The notes beneath the pieces are model-generated. The model was not told the DNA's origin. It worked only from the letters and a program-made list of their open reading frames with translations, and searched no databases. From positions 1-64,000 of the forward strand of contig JAFSZV010000034.1 in NCBI GenBank assembly GCA_017455565.1: 64,000 bases of DNA, written 5' to 3'. The stretch is from Clostridia bacterium. Its GTDB lineage: Bacteria; Bacillota; Clostridia; Oscillospirales; Butyricicoccaceae. This document shows, in pieces, positions 49,533 through 56,613 of the stretch. A program made the position numbers and the translations under genes. Every line of letters begins with the position of its first letter. The first letter of the stretch is position 1.

Positions 49533-50573
49533 ATGAAAACACTGCTGAAAGTCCTGGGGATCATGCTGTTGGCCGTCGTCGCCTGCGCCGTCTGTCTTGT
49601 GGGTTTCCTCACCTTGCGGGAATACAGGCCCGCCGCTGAGGAGCCGCTCTCTGGCTTTCAGGGCCCCGCCCTGCCGCAGGACGCTTCTTTGCGCATTCTG
49701 AGCTGGAACATCGGCTACGCCGGGCTGGATAAAAATGCCGATTTCTTTATGGACGGCGGGAACCACGTCCGCTCCGTCGGCAAAGCTGCCGTGGAGCGCA
49801 ATCTCGCCGCCATGTCCGGCGCTCTTTCCTCCCTCGCCCCCGATTTTACGCTGTTGCAAGAGGTGGATTCCGACTCTTCCCGTACAGATTTCATCGACCA
49901 GCGCGAGTCCTTCTCCGCCCTGGGCGGCGCTTACGCCCTTAATTATTCCTGCGATTTCGTACCCTTCCCGCTGCCGCCCATCGGCAAAGTACATAGCGGA
50001 CTTTTAACTCTCAGCAATTACAGCGTTTCCTCCGCCTCCCGCGTCGCCCTGCCTTGCCCCTTTTCCTGGCCGGTGTCGACGGTCAACCTCAAGCGCTGCC
50101 TGCTGGTCAGCCGCATCTCGCTGGAGGGCTCGGACAAGGAGCTGGTGCTCATCAACCTGCATCTGGAGGCCTATGACGACGGCGAAGGCAAGGCCGCCCA
50201 GACCGCCATGCTCAAGGAACTGATCGAAGCGGAATACGCCGCCGGAAATTACGTCATCGCCGGAGGCGACTTCAACCAATCCTTCCCCGACGCGGCGGTC
50301 GCCTATCCCATTCAGCGCGCCGATTTCTGGGCCCCGGGTCTTCTGTCCGCCGGCGATCTTGCCCCCGGCTGGCATTTTGCCTACGACGTGTCCGTCCCCA
50401 CCTGCCGCCTTTTGAATCAGCCCTATGATCCCGCCAGCCCCGACACCCAGTATTACGTGATCGACGGCTTCCTCCTCTCGCCCAACGTGACCCTGCAAAG
50501 CGTGGAAACGCTGGATCTCGCCTTTGAACATTCCGACCACAACCCCGTTTTGCTTACGGTAACGCTGGATTAA
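49533..50573 (+). CDS. Membrane-anchored endonuclease/exonuclease/phosphatase (EEP) family protein
   Basis: 346 residues. An N-terminal anchor (about 4-27) is followed by an extracellular EEP domain: LSWNIGYAG, FTLLQEVD, INLHLEAY, GGDFNQSF and HSDHNPVLLT supply the metal-binding and catalytic Asn, Glu, His and Asp. Secreted relatives cleave phosphodiesters of DNA, inositol phosphates or sphingomyelin. In this operon with PlsC-like and PAP2 proteins, a phospholipid-type substrate is plausible. The ribosome site is AAAGGAG. Confidence 0.87.
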   Translation: MKTLLKVLGIMLLAVVACAVCLVGFLTLREYRPAAEEPLSGFQGPALPQDASLRILSWNIGYAGLDKNADFFMDGGNHVRSVGKAAVERNLAAMSGALSSLAPDFTLLQEVDSDSSRTDFIDQRESFSALGGAYALNYSCDFVPFPLPPIGKVHSGLLTLSNYSVSSASRVALPCPFSWPVSTVNLKRCLLVSRISLEGSDKELVLINLHLEAYDDGEGKAAQTAMLKELIEAEYAAGNYVIAGGDFNQSFPDAAVAYPIQRADFWAPGLLSAGDLAPGWHFAYDVSVPTCRLLNQPYDPASPDTQYYVIDGFLLSPNVTLQSVETLDLAFEHSDHNPVLLTVTLD

Positions 50574-50584
50574 TCCAATAGTTG

Positions 50585-50624
50585 AAAAAATGCGCGCCGC
50601 AAATCAAAGCGGCACGCATTTTTT
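50585..50624. terminator. Bidirectional terminator after the EEP gene
   Basis: AAAAAATGCG.GCCGC/GCGGC.CGCATTTTTT stem with one C-A mismatch; flanked by A6 and T6, serving convergent genes. Confidence 0.88.
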
Positions 50625-50645
50625 ATTGCTGTTCTTCAATCAATC

Positions 50646-51374
50646 TCACGTTTCGCGGAAAAACGCGTCGATCGTTTGGGTCAGTTTCTTTGCAAACGCC
50701 ATGGGGATGTTGTGCTTGGCTCTGGGCCAGATCTCGCAGCGGCAGGCGGCACCTTTCGCCGCCATGGCCTGCACGCTCCGGCGGACCGCTTCCGATTCCT
50801 TTTCCCCAGCCAGCGCCAGCACGGAAACAGGGCAGCCGTCAAAGGGCCCATTCTCCCGCAAGGCGATGCCGTTGTCCACGCAGTTCCGCACGGTCTGCTC
50901 CGAAACGCGCTGCATCGCCTCCGCCAGTTCCCCGCGCTTTTCCTTCGGCATCCCGGAGGCAAAACCGATCATTTGGCAAACCATCCGGTTTTTCAACTGC
51001 GCCAGCATTTTCAGGTTGCCGCGCATCATTTTCTCGGGGATCTCGTCCTTGTCCACGAGCCACGGGCTCACCACCACCGCTTTTTGAAACAGCGCCGGCT
51101 CCTCCGCGAGCAGCTTGAACGCAAGCTGCGCTCCGAGAGAAAATCCCACCAAAAACACCGGCGCGCAGGGCCGGATCAGGCTTTTGATCTCCTCCGTCGC
51201 GGCGTCAGCCGTAAAGATTTCATCTGCCGCTTTGCCGAAGCCCCTGATGTGCGGGACGATCAGATGATACCGCTGGCCCAGCGCGTATTCTCCCCGGTAT
51301 GTATCCGTAAAAAACGCGCCGTGCAGCATGACGACGACGGGCGCGTCCCGCTTCCCGAACTCCTCGTAATACAA
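50646..51374 (-). CDS. Alpha/beta-hydrolase fold protein
   Basis: 242 residues. Oxyanion region MLHGAFF, nucleophile Ser79 in GFSLGAQ, and the C-terminal His in AKHNIPMAF; the acid is probably in the ALAGEKESE turn. I start at the TTG 51374, where the fold begins (YYEEFG), with GAGG upstream. The frame before it runs toward the aminopeptidase stop at 51397 without coding character. Esterase or lipase activity is likely, substrate unknown. Confidence 0.83.
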   Translation of the reverse strand: MYYEEFGKRDAPVVVMLHGAFFTDTYRGEYALGQRYHLIVPHIRGFGKAADEIFTADAATEEIKSLIRPCAPVFLVGFSLGAQLAFKLLAEEPALFQKAVVVSPWLVDKDEIPEKMMRGNLKMLAQLKNRMVCQMIGFASGMPKEKRGELAEAMQRVSEQTVRNCVDNGIALRENGPFDGCPVSVLALAGEKESEAVRRSVQAMAAKGAACRCEIWPRAKHNIPMAFAKKLTQTIDAFFRET

Positions 51375-51396
51375 GCGTCCTCTTCTCCTTCCGGTT

Positions 51397-52701
51397 TTAC
51401 AGGCGATAACCGCTCTCCGTAGCCCTGAGCGTCTTTCCAAAATATACCGTCATGGCCTTTGTGAGATAATCCAGATCCAAAGCGCCCGCCGTTTCAAAGG
51501 ACGAGTGCATGGCAAGCTGCGCCAGACCGATGTCCACGGTGTTCACCGCCACCTTGGTGTTGGCGATGCTGCCCAGCGTGCTGCCCCCCGGCAGATCCGC
51601 GCGGTTGGCATAGACCTGCACCGGCACTCCTGCCTCCTCGCAGACGCTGCGGAAAATACCGCAGGACACCGCGTCGGTGGTGTATTTCTGGTTGGCGTTG
51701 AACTTGATGACCACGCCCTCGTTGATCCACGGAGCGTTACCGCCGTCGGCATATTCAGGATGGTTGGGATGCTGGGCGTGGGCATTGTCCGCCGAAACCA
51801 TAAAGCTCTCGGCCAGCATGGCCAGATAACCCTCCTCGTCCCGGCCCAGCGCCGAAGCGATCCGCCGCAGCACGTCCCGCAAAAGGTTGGATCCGGCACC
51901 CTGCTTGGTGGAGCTGCCCACCTCTTCATTGTCAAAGATGCAGCAGACGGGCACGGCTTTGCTTTCCTTGGCCTGCAAAAATCCCTTCATACAGCCGAAG
52001 GCGCATTCCACATCATCCAGCTTGGGCGAGGCTAGATATTCCTCCGCCGTCCCCAGCACAACGCCCTCCTGCCGGCAATATAAAAACAGGTCGTGTCCCA
52101 AAATGTCCGCTTCCGCAACGCCGGCTGTCTCGGCCACCAGCTTCATAAAGCCGCCCTGAGCCTCCGTTCCGCCGTAAAGCGGCAGCGTGTCCACATTGGC
52201 CAAAAACTTTTTCCCGTCGTTCACTGTCCGGTCCATATGGATGGCCACGCTGGGAATGATGAGCAGATCCCGGTCCACGTCCACCAGTTTGACCGCCAGC
52301 CCATCCTTTTCCCGCACCAGTAGCCGCCCCGCCACCGAAAGGGGCCGGTCCAGCCAAGAGGACATAATCATCCCGCCGTATTTTTCAGTGCTCAACTGGA
52401 CATAGTGCCCGGCAGACAGCTTTTCGGGATTCTGCTTGAGCTTGAAGGTAGGCGAATCGGAATGGGCCGCCGCCAGCATAAAGCCGCCCTCAGGCTTTTG
52501 GGGCACGCGGAAGGCGATGAGCGACGAGCCGTTGCGGGTCGCAAAATACTTCCCGCCGGGCTGGATCGTCCAGCGCCCGGTCTCCCGCAGCTCGGTATAG
52601 CCCCGCTCCAGCAGCATGGCGCGGAAATTGGCGATCACGTGAAAGGCGCTGGGGCTTTTGCGGATAAAGGTCAAAAGCTCTTTTGAAGGTGTCTTTGCCA
52701 T
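51397..52701 (-). CDS. apeB: M18-family zinc aminopeptidase
   Basis: 434 residues, standard length. His80 and Asp82 in AAHSDSPTFKLK, DNEEVGSSTKQGAGS and SADNAHAQHPNHPEYAD provide the two-zinc site; the protein would form a large dodecameric cytosolic shell. It trims N-terminal residues (often acidic) from peptides, matching the peptide importers in the window. The start is the ATG at 52701 behind GGAGGAGAC; an upstream frame without a ribosome site was left out. It has its own promoter. Confidence 0.95.
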   Translation of the reverse strand: MAKTPSKELLTFIRKSPSAFHVIANFRAMLLERGYTELRETGRWTIQPGGKYFATRNGSSLIAFRVPQKPEGGFMLAAAHSDSPTFKLKQNPEKLSAGHYVQLSTEKYGGMIMSSWLDRPLSVAGRLLVREKDGLAVKLVDVDRDLLIIPSVAIHMDRTVNDGKKFLANVDTLPLYGGTEAQGGFMKLVAETAGVAEADILGHDLFLYCRQEGVVLGTAEEYLASPKLDDVECAFGCMKGFLQAKESKAVPVCCIFDNEEVGSSTKQGAGSNLLRDVLRRIASALGRDEEGYLAMLAESFMVSADNAHAQHPNHPEYADGGNAPWINEGVVIKFNANQKYTTDAVSCGIFRSVCEEAGVPVQVYANRADLPGGSTLGSIANTKVAVNTVDIGLAQLAMHSSFETAGALDLDYLTKAMTVYFGKTLRATESGYRL

Positions 52702-52737
52702 AACTGTCTCCTCCGTTTCGATATCTTCAACATGTTC

Positions 52738-52766
52738 AGCATACCATGTTCCTCGCTTCTTGGCAA
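52738..52766 (-). promoter_or_regulatory. Promoter of the M18 aminopeptidase gene
   Basis: TTGCCA (52761-52766), 17 bp, TATGCT (52738-52743) on the minus strand; its -35 is 13 bp from the -35 of the divergent promoter. Confidence 0.6.
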
Positions 52767-52779
52767 GCAAAATCCCCAC

Positions 52780-52808
52780 TTGCACCGTCCGCCCCTTTCT
52801 GCTATACT
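52780..52808 (+). promoter_or_regulatory. Promoter of the LURP-one protein gene
   Basis: TTGCAC (52780-52785), 17 bp, TATACT (52803-52808). Confidence 0.75.
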
Positions 52809-52862
52809 GAAGGAAATCTTTTTCATTCCCGTTTCCTTTCCCCTTTCCCTTGGGAGGTTTTT

Positions 52863-53336
52863 ATGAAACTCTTATTCAAGCAGCGCTTCTTTTCCTGGCT
52901 GGACAGCTATGATATTTTTGACGAAAACGGCTGCACCGTCTACACAGTCGAGGGCCGCGTTTCCTGGGGCCACAAGCTTCAGATCCTCGACGCCGACGGG
53001 TATCCCCTCGGGTGGGTCAAGGAGCAGGTTTTCCGCTTTCTTCCCCATTTTGATTTTTACGAGGGCGAAACACAGATCGGCACCCTGAAAAAAGAGTTCA
53101 CCTTCTTTCGCCCTTCCTTTACGCTGGATTTCAACGGCTGGCAGGTGGAGGGCAACTGGATGGGCTGGGATTACAGCATCACAGACGCGCAAGGCGCCCT
53201 TGTGGCCACCGTGACGAAGGAGCTGTGGAAGTGGACCGACACCTACTGCATCGACGTGGCCGACCCCAAAAACGCCCTGTACTGCCTGATGATCGTTTTG
53301 TCCATCGACGCGGAAAAGTGTTCCCGCAGCAAGTAA
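52863..53336 (+). CDS. LURP-one-related (tubby-like fold) protein
   Basis: 157 residues, one LOR/YxjI-type domain: a 12-strand barrel around a central hydrophobic helix. Repeated short beta-hairpin units (DENGCTVYTVEGR, DADGYPLGWVKEQ, DAQGALVATVTKE) end in the core helix LYCLMIVLSIDAE. The family may scaffold lipids or proteins at the membrane; no enzyme role is known. The ATG at 52863 follows GGGAGG. Confidence 0.85.
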   Translation: MKLLFKQRFFSWLDSYDIFDENGCTVYTVEGRVSWGHKLQILDADGYPLGWVKEQVFRFLPHFDFYEGETQIGTLKKEFTFFRPSFTLDFNGWQVEGNWMGWDYSITDAQGALVATVTKELWKWTDTYCIDVADPKNALYCLMIVLSIDAEKCSRSK

Positions 53337-53376
53337 ACCTTTCCCACATCCCGCAGCAAGTAAGCCTTTCCCGCAG
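53323..53376 (+). repeat. Short tandem duplication that copies the stop codon of the preceding gene
   Basis: CCCGCAGCAAGTAA(A/G)CCTTTCCC occurs at 53323 and again at 53350, a unit of 27 bp with about two differences. The first copy includes the TAA of the LURP-one gene; a third CCCGCAG follows at 53370. Confidence 0.8.
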
Positions 53377-53378
53377 CC

Positions 53379-53407
53379 TTGACTATCCGTTTGTTTTGTG
53401 TTATTCT
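53379..53407 (+). promoter_or_regulatory. Promoter of the BamE-like lipoprotein gene
   Basis: TTGACT (53379-53384), 17 bp, TATTCT (53402-53407). Confidence 0.7.
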
Positions 53408-53475
53408 TTTTGCGCTGTCCGCAAAGCGGCGTCGCGTTCCGTTTCGCGGATAAATACTGTCAAGGAGTATCCAAC

Positions 53476-54117
53476 ATGAAAACTCATTTCAGAATCATCG
53501 CCGTTCTTGCCGCTTTGCTGGCTGCGCTCTTTGTTCTCGCTTCCTGCGGAACCTCCGCCCAGCCGAGCGCGCCCGCGCAACAGCCTCAGAACGCCGATCC
53601 GGCCCCCGCGCCCGCCGAGTCCTCTCCCGCCGAGTCTGCCCCGCAGGAACCCGCCTCTTTTGCAGATTCCATCGACAACGACGGATATGAGAAGTTTTCT
53701 CAGCTTGAGATCGGCATGACCGAAAGCGACGTCCAGGCCATCCTGGGCGATCCTGTCCGGGTGGACAAGGCCTATCATTACTACAATGCAAAGGTCAATT
53801 CCCGGGATATCGAGATCGAGGTCTGGATCAATACCGTCACCGGTCAGGTGGTCTATTTCTATATCCCCATCTATAAAAACGATTACCGCGACGCTTTTTA
53901 CAGCAACGATACCGATCTCTCCGGTGTGAACGGTCTGGAAAACGGCACGATCAAAACCTACGACGACTGTGTCCAGGCTTTCAAAACGTCCGGCTATCTG
54001 ACTTCTCTGGACGACGCCGGCGCGGCCGACTATCTTTGGGTCAATTCCTACAGCGGCTATATCCAAGTCAGCTTCCGCGCCGACGGATCGGTGAAATCTT
54101 ACAACGGCGTCTGCTGA
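53476..54117 (+). CDS. Lipoprotein with SmpA/BamE-like domain
   Basis: 213 residues. Signal peptide with lipobox VLAS-Cys24, then a Pro/Ala/Glu-rich spacer to about 75. A segment EKFSQLEIGMTESDVQAILG, then DPVRVDK, is the SmpA/OmlA (BamE) fold, which in Gram-positives is a general extracytoplasmic binding module. The C-terminal 80 residues hold a YDDCVQAFKTSGYL helix and beta strands. The start follows CAAGGAG. It is a Gram-positive surface lipoprotein; role unknown. Confidence 0.8.
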   Translation: MKTHFRIIAVLAALLAALFVLASCGTSAQPSAPAQQPQNADPAPAPAESSPAESAPQEPASFADSIDNDGYEKFSQLEIGMTESDVQAILGDPVRVDKAYHYYNAKVNSRDIEIEVWINTVTGQVVYFYIPIYKNDYRDAFYSNDTDLSGVNGLENGTIKTYDDCVQAFKTSGYLTSLDDAGAADYLWVNSYSGYIQVSFRADGSVKSYNGVC

Positions 54118-54163
54118 TATCCCGCGCCCGTTTCGGGACTCAGCCCCCTCAGGAGGCATCTTT

Positions 54164-54469
54164 ATGAAAACCTGCCGCATCACCGTGGTCAAAACGGCCT
54201 TTTACCCCGATCTGGCCGCCCGTTATGAGAATCCCATTACCCACGCCTGCGACATGCGCGAGGGACAGGTCTTCCTTTCCCGCGGCGGCGAGATCCCCGC
54301 AGGCTTCTGCGCCAGCGCGTGGCAGAATCTCCAGCCTTTTGTTTTTGCACTGGCAAACGGCGCGGAAAATCTGTACGACGGCTGGATGCGTGACCCCCGC
54401 TCCGCCGTCATCTCCTGCAACGACGGCATCCGCCCTGTCAGCTTCCTCCTGGAAGCGCTGAACGAATAA
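54164..54469 (+). CDS. TIGR04076-family protein
   Basis: 101 residues, full length for the family, whose members carry paired Cys, an EGQVF-type turn and a GFCxxAW motif, seen here as AGFCASAWQNLQPFVFALA. His in THACDMREG may serve a metal. No reaction is assigned to the family; it occurs mostly in anaerobes. Ribosome site AGGAGGC, start 46 bp after the lipoprotein, so probably co-transcribed with it. Confidence 0.82.
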   Translation: MKTCRITVVKTAFYPDLAARYENPITHACDMREGQVFLSRGGEIPAGFCASAWQNLQPFVFALANGAENLYDGWMRDPRSAVISCNDGIRPVSFLLEALNE

Positions 54470-54482
54470 CGCATGAAAAAAC

Positions 54483-54518
54483 GCCCCTCCGGCCCTGCTG
54501 CCGGAGGGGCAGTTTTTT
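54483..54518. terminator. Bidirectional terminator
   Basis: 10-bp stem GCCCCTCCGG/CCGGAGGGGC with an 8-nt loop, T6 on the plus side and a T-rich stretch on the minus side. Confidence 0.92.
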
Positions 54519-54528
54519 CTCTTTTCTT

Positions 54529-55623
54529 TTAATGATCGGATTTCAATCCCGCGCCGCACATGGTGATCAGCGTGTCCGGCGTGTCGCCGTAAAGCCTGCA
54601 GTAGTTCAGATAGGCGGCATAGTTTGCGGCGGTGGTGTGCTCGCAATACACGCCCTTTTGGGCGAGCATCTCCCGTGCGCGCAGGATCTTATCCTCCGGC
54701 GCGTGGACAAAGCGCACGCCGTATTTGCGGGCATAGGCCAGAATCTCCCCGCCCCGCATGGGCTTGCCGATGGCGATGCCCTCGGCCATGGTGGGCCGCG
54801 GCTCGATCTCGGCGGGGGCGGTCCCGCCCCGCTCCCACGCCCGCAAAAGCGGGTCGCAGGTCTCGGTCTGCAGGGCAATGATCTGGGGCGCCTTGTCCAC
54901 CAGACCCGCGGCGATCAGCTCGTCCAGCGCGCGCATCACGCCCAGAAACAGCGTCCCGTTTCCCACGGGGATCACCAAGTTCCGGGGCAGCCGTCCCAGC
55001 TGCTCGTATACCTCATAAAGATAGGTCTTGGTCCCCTCGTAGAAAAAGGGGTTATATACGTGGTTGGCGTAATAAAGTCCCTCCCGCTCCGCCTTTTCCC
55101 GACAGACGTCGGCGCAGTGATCCCGCGTGCCGGGCACCACGGTGCAGGTGGCGCCGTGGGCACGGATCATATCGATCTTCTTCGGGCTCGTCCCCTCGGG
55201 AACAAAGATCTCGCATCCGATCCCCGCCCGGGCGCAATAGGCCGCCACGCTGTTGCCGGCGTTGCCGCTGCTGTCCTGCACCACCTTTTCCACGCCGATG
55301 GACTTGCAGTGCGCGATCAGCACCGCCGCGCCCCTGTCCTTGAAGGAAAGCGTCGGCATGAAATAATCCATTTTCAGCAGCACGTTCCCGTCCAGCCGGA
55401 CGATGGGCGTCATGCCCTCGCCCAGCGTGATCCCTCGCCAGCTCTCGTCCCGCAGGGCCAGAAACCGTCGGTAGCGGAACATGCTCCATTGGTTCCGGTC
55501 GATGCCGTCCAAATCAAACTCCGGCGGCGTAAAGTCCAGCTTCCACAGCCCGCCGCAGGCGCATTTGGCCGCCCGGGTTGTCACGCTCTCCCGTTTTCCG
55601 CATTTCGTACAGACGTATTCCAT
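54529..55623 (-). CDS. thrC: Threonine synthase
   Basis: 364 residues, PLP fold type II. Cys5, Cys8, Cys21 and Cys23 form a zinc-ribbon-like start, and PLP Lys95 sits in LSFKDRGAAV; SSGNAGNSVAAYC and PVGNGT bind the cofactor phosphate. The reaction converts O-phosphohomoserine to threonine. Related type II enzymes without a ribbon include cysteate or diaminopropionate synthases; the Cys-rich start favours ThrC. Start at 55623 behind GGAGG. Confidence 0.85.
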   Translation of the reverse strand: MEYVCTKCGKRESVTTRAAKCACGGLWKLDFTPPEFDLDGIDRNQWSMFRYRRFLALRDESWRGITLGEGMTPIVRLDGNVLLKMDYFMPTLSFKDRGAAVLIAHCKSIGVEKVVQDSSGNAGNSVAAYCARAGIGCEIFVPEGTSPKKIDMIRAHGATCTVVPGTRDHCADVCREKAEREGLYYANHVYNPFFYEGTKTYLYEVYEQLGRLPRNLVIPVGNGTLFLGVMRALDELIAAGLVDKAPQIIALQTETCDPLLRAWERGGTAPAEIEPRPTMAEGIAIGKPMRGGEILAYARKYGVRFVHAPEDKILRAREMLAQKGVYCEHTTAANYAAYLNYCRLYGDTPDTLITMCGAGLKSDH

Positions 55624-55644
55624 GCTTTTCCTCCGTTTTTAAGA

Positions 55645-55674
55645 CAAAAGGCCCCCGGGAGCCCCGGGGACCTT
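55645..55674 (-). terminator. Terminator of the nrdD-trxB unit
   Basis: GC-rich stem of about 11 bp (AAGG.CCCCGG with CCGGGG.CCTT) with a GGCT loop, followed by TTTTG on the minus strand. Confidence 0.65.
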
Positions 55675-55680
55675 GCTTTT

Positions 55681-56595
55681 TTACTGTTCGTTGAGATAGC
55701 GGCAGGCCGCCAGCGCGGCGGTGGCGCCGTCGGCCACGGCAGTGGTAAGCTGCCTCACGCCCTTGCTTCGGCAGTCGCCCGCCACATAAACGCCCTCGGT
55801 CCCGGTGAGGCACCGCTCGTCCGAATCGAAATATCCGTAGGAGTTGAGCGCCGCCAGACGGGCAAAGGGCTCATTCTCGGGGATCAGGCCGATGGCCTCA
55901 AACAGGCCGTCGCAGGCGATCTCCCGCTTTTCGCCGGAGGTGCGGTCCTCGATCTCCACGCCGGCAAGCCCGTTTTCGTTCCGCAAAAAGCGGTTGATCT
56001 TCACATTGGTAAAGCCTTTGACATTTTCCTTGGCAAACAGTACGTCCTGCAATCGCTGTTCACCGGTATAGAAGGGCAGATCCTGCAGCATAACCACCTT
56101 TTCGCACTTTTCCGCCAGCAAAATGGCCTCTTGCAGCGCGGAATTGCCGCCGCCGACCACGCAAACGGTCTGGCCCGAATAAAAATCGCCGTCGCACACC
56201 GCGCAGAACGAGATGCCCTCGCCCACCAGCTCATATTCGCCTTCCAGACCCAGCATCCGGTGCTTGACTCCGGCGGCCAGGACCACGGTGCGGCCCTCGT
56301 AGGCGCCGCCCTCTTCGGTCTCCACGATCTTGACCTTGCCCTCGTCTCGCACGGCGGTGACCTTTTCGATCTCGATCTCGGCGCCCTGGGCCAAAATCTG
56401 CTCCAGCATCTTGTCCGCCAGCTCGTTGCCGCTGATGGACAGCGACCCCGGGAAATTCTCCACCTTGGGAGAATGGGTGATCTGCCCGCCGAAGCCGGTC
56501 TTTTCGATCACCAAAACGGTCTTGCCGTTGCGCAGGGCATAAAGCGCCGCCGTCATCCCGGCGGGGCCGCCGCCCACCACGATCATATCATACAT
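55681..56595 (-). CDS. trxB: Thioredoxin reductase-like flavoprotein lacking the NADPH motif
   Basis: 304 residues. FAD motif GGGPAGMTAA (8-17), redox pair Cys131-Ala-Val-Cys134 in FCAVCDGD and C-terminal VYVAGDCR are intact. However, where classical TrxB binds NADPH through HRRxxxR, this protein reads VVMLQDLPFYTGEQ, and the second Rossmann motif is GGGNSA. Clostridial ferredoxin- or flavin-dependent reductases lack the same motif. It is 18 bp after nrdD, whose product carries a thioredoxin-like domain, so it likely reduces that domain. Start at 56595 behind GGGAGGATGAACT. Confidence 0.87.
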   Translation of the reverse strand: MYDMIVVGGGPAGMTAALYALRNGKTVLVIEKTGFGGQITHSPKVENFPGSLSISGNELADKMLEQILAQGAEIEIEKVTAVRDEGKVKIVETEEGGAYEGRTVVLAAGVKHRMLGLEGEYELVGEGISFCAVCDGDFYSGQTVCVVGGGNSALQEAILLAEKCEKVVMLQDLPFYTGEQRLQDVLFAKENVKGFTNVKINRFLRNENGLAGVEIEDRTSGEKREIACDGLFEAIGLIPENEPFARLAALNSYGYFDSDERCLTGTEGVYVAGDCRSKGVRQLTTAVADGATAALAACRYLNEQ

Positions 56596-56613
56596 AGTTC
56601 ATCCTCCCGGCGC

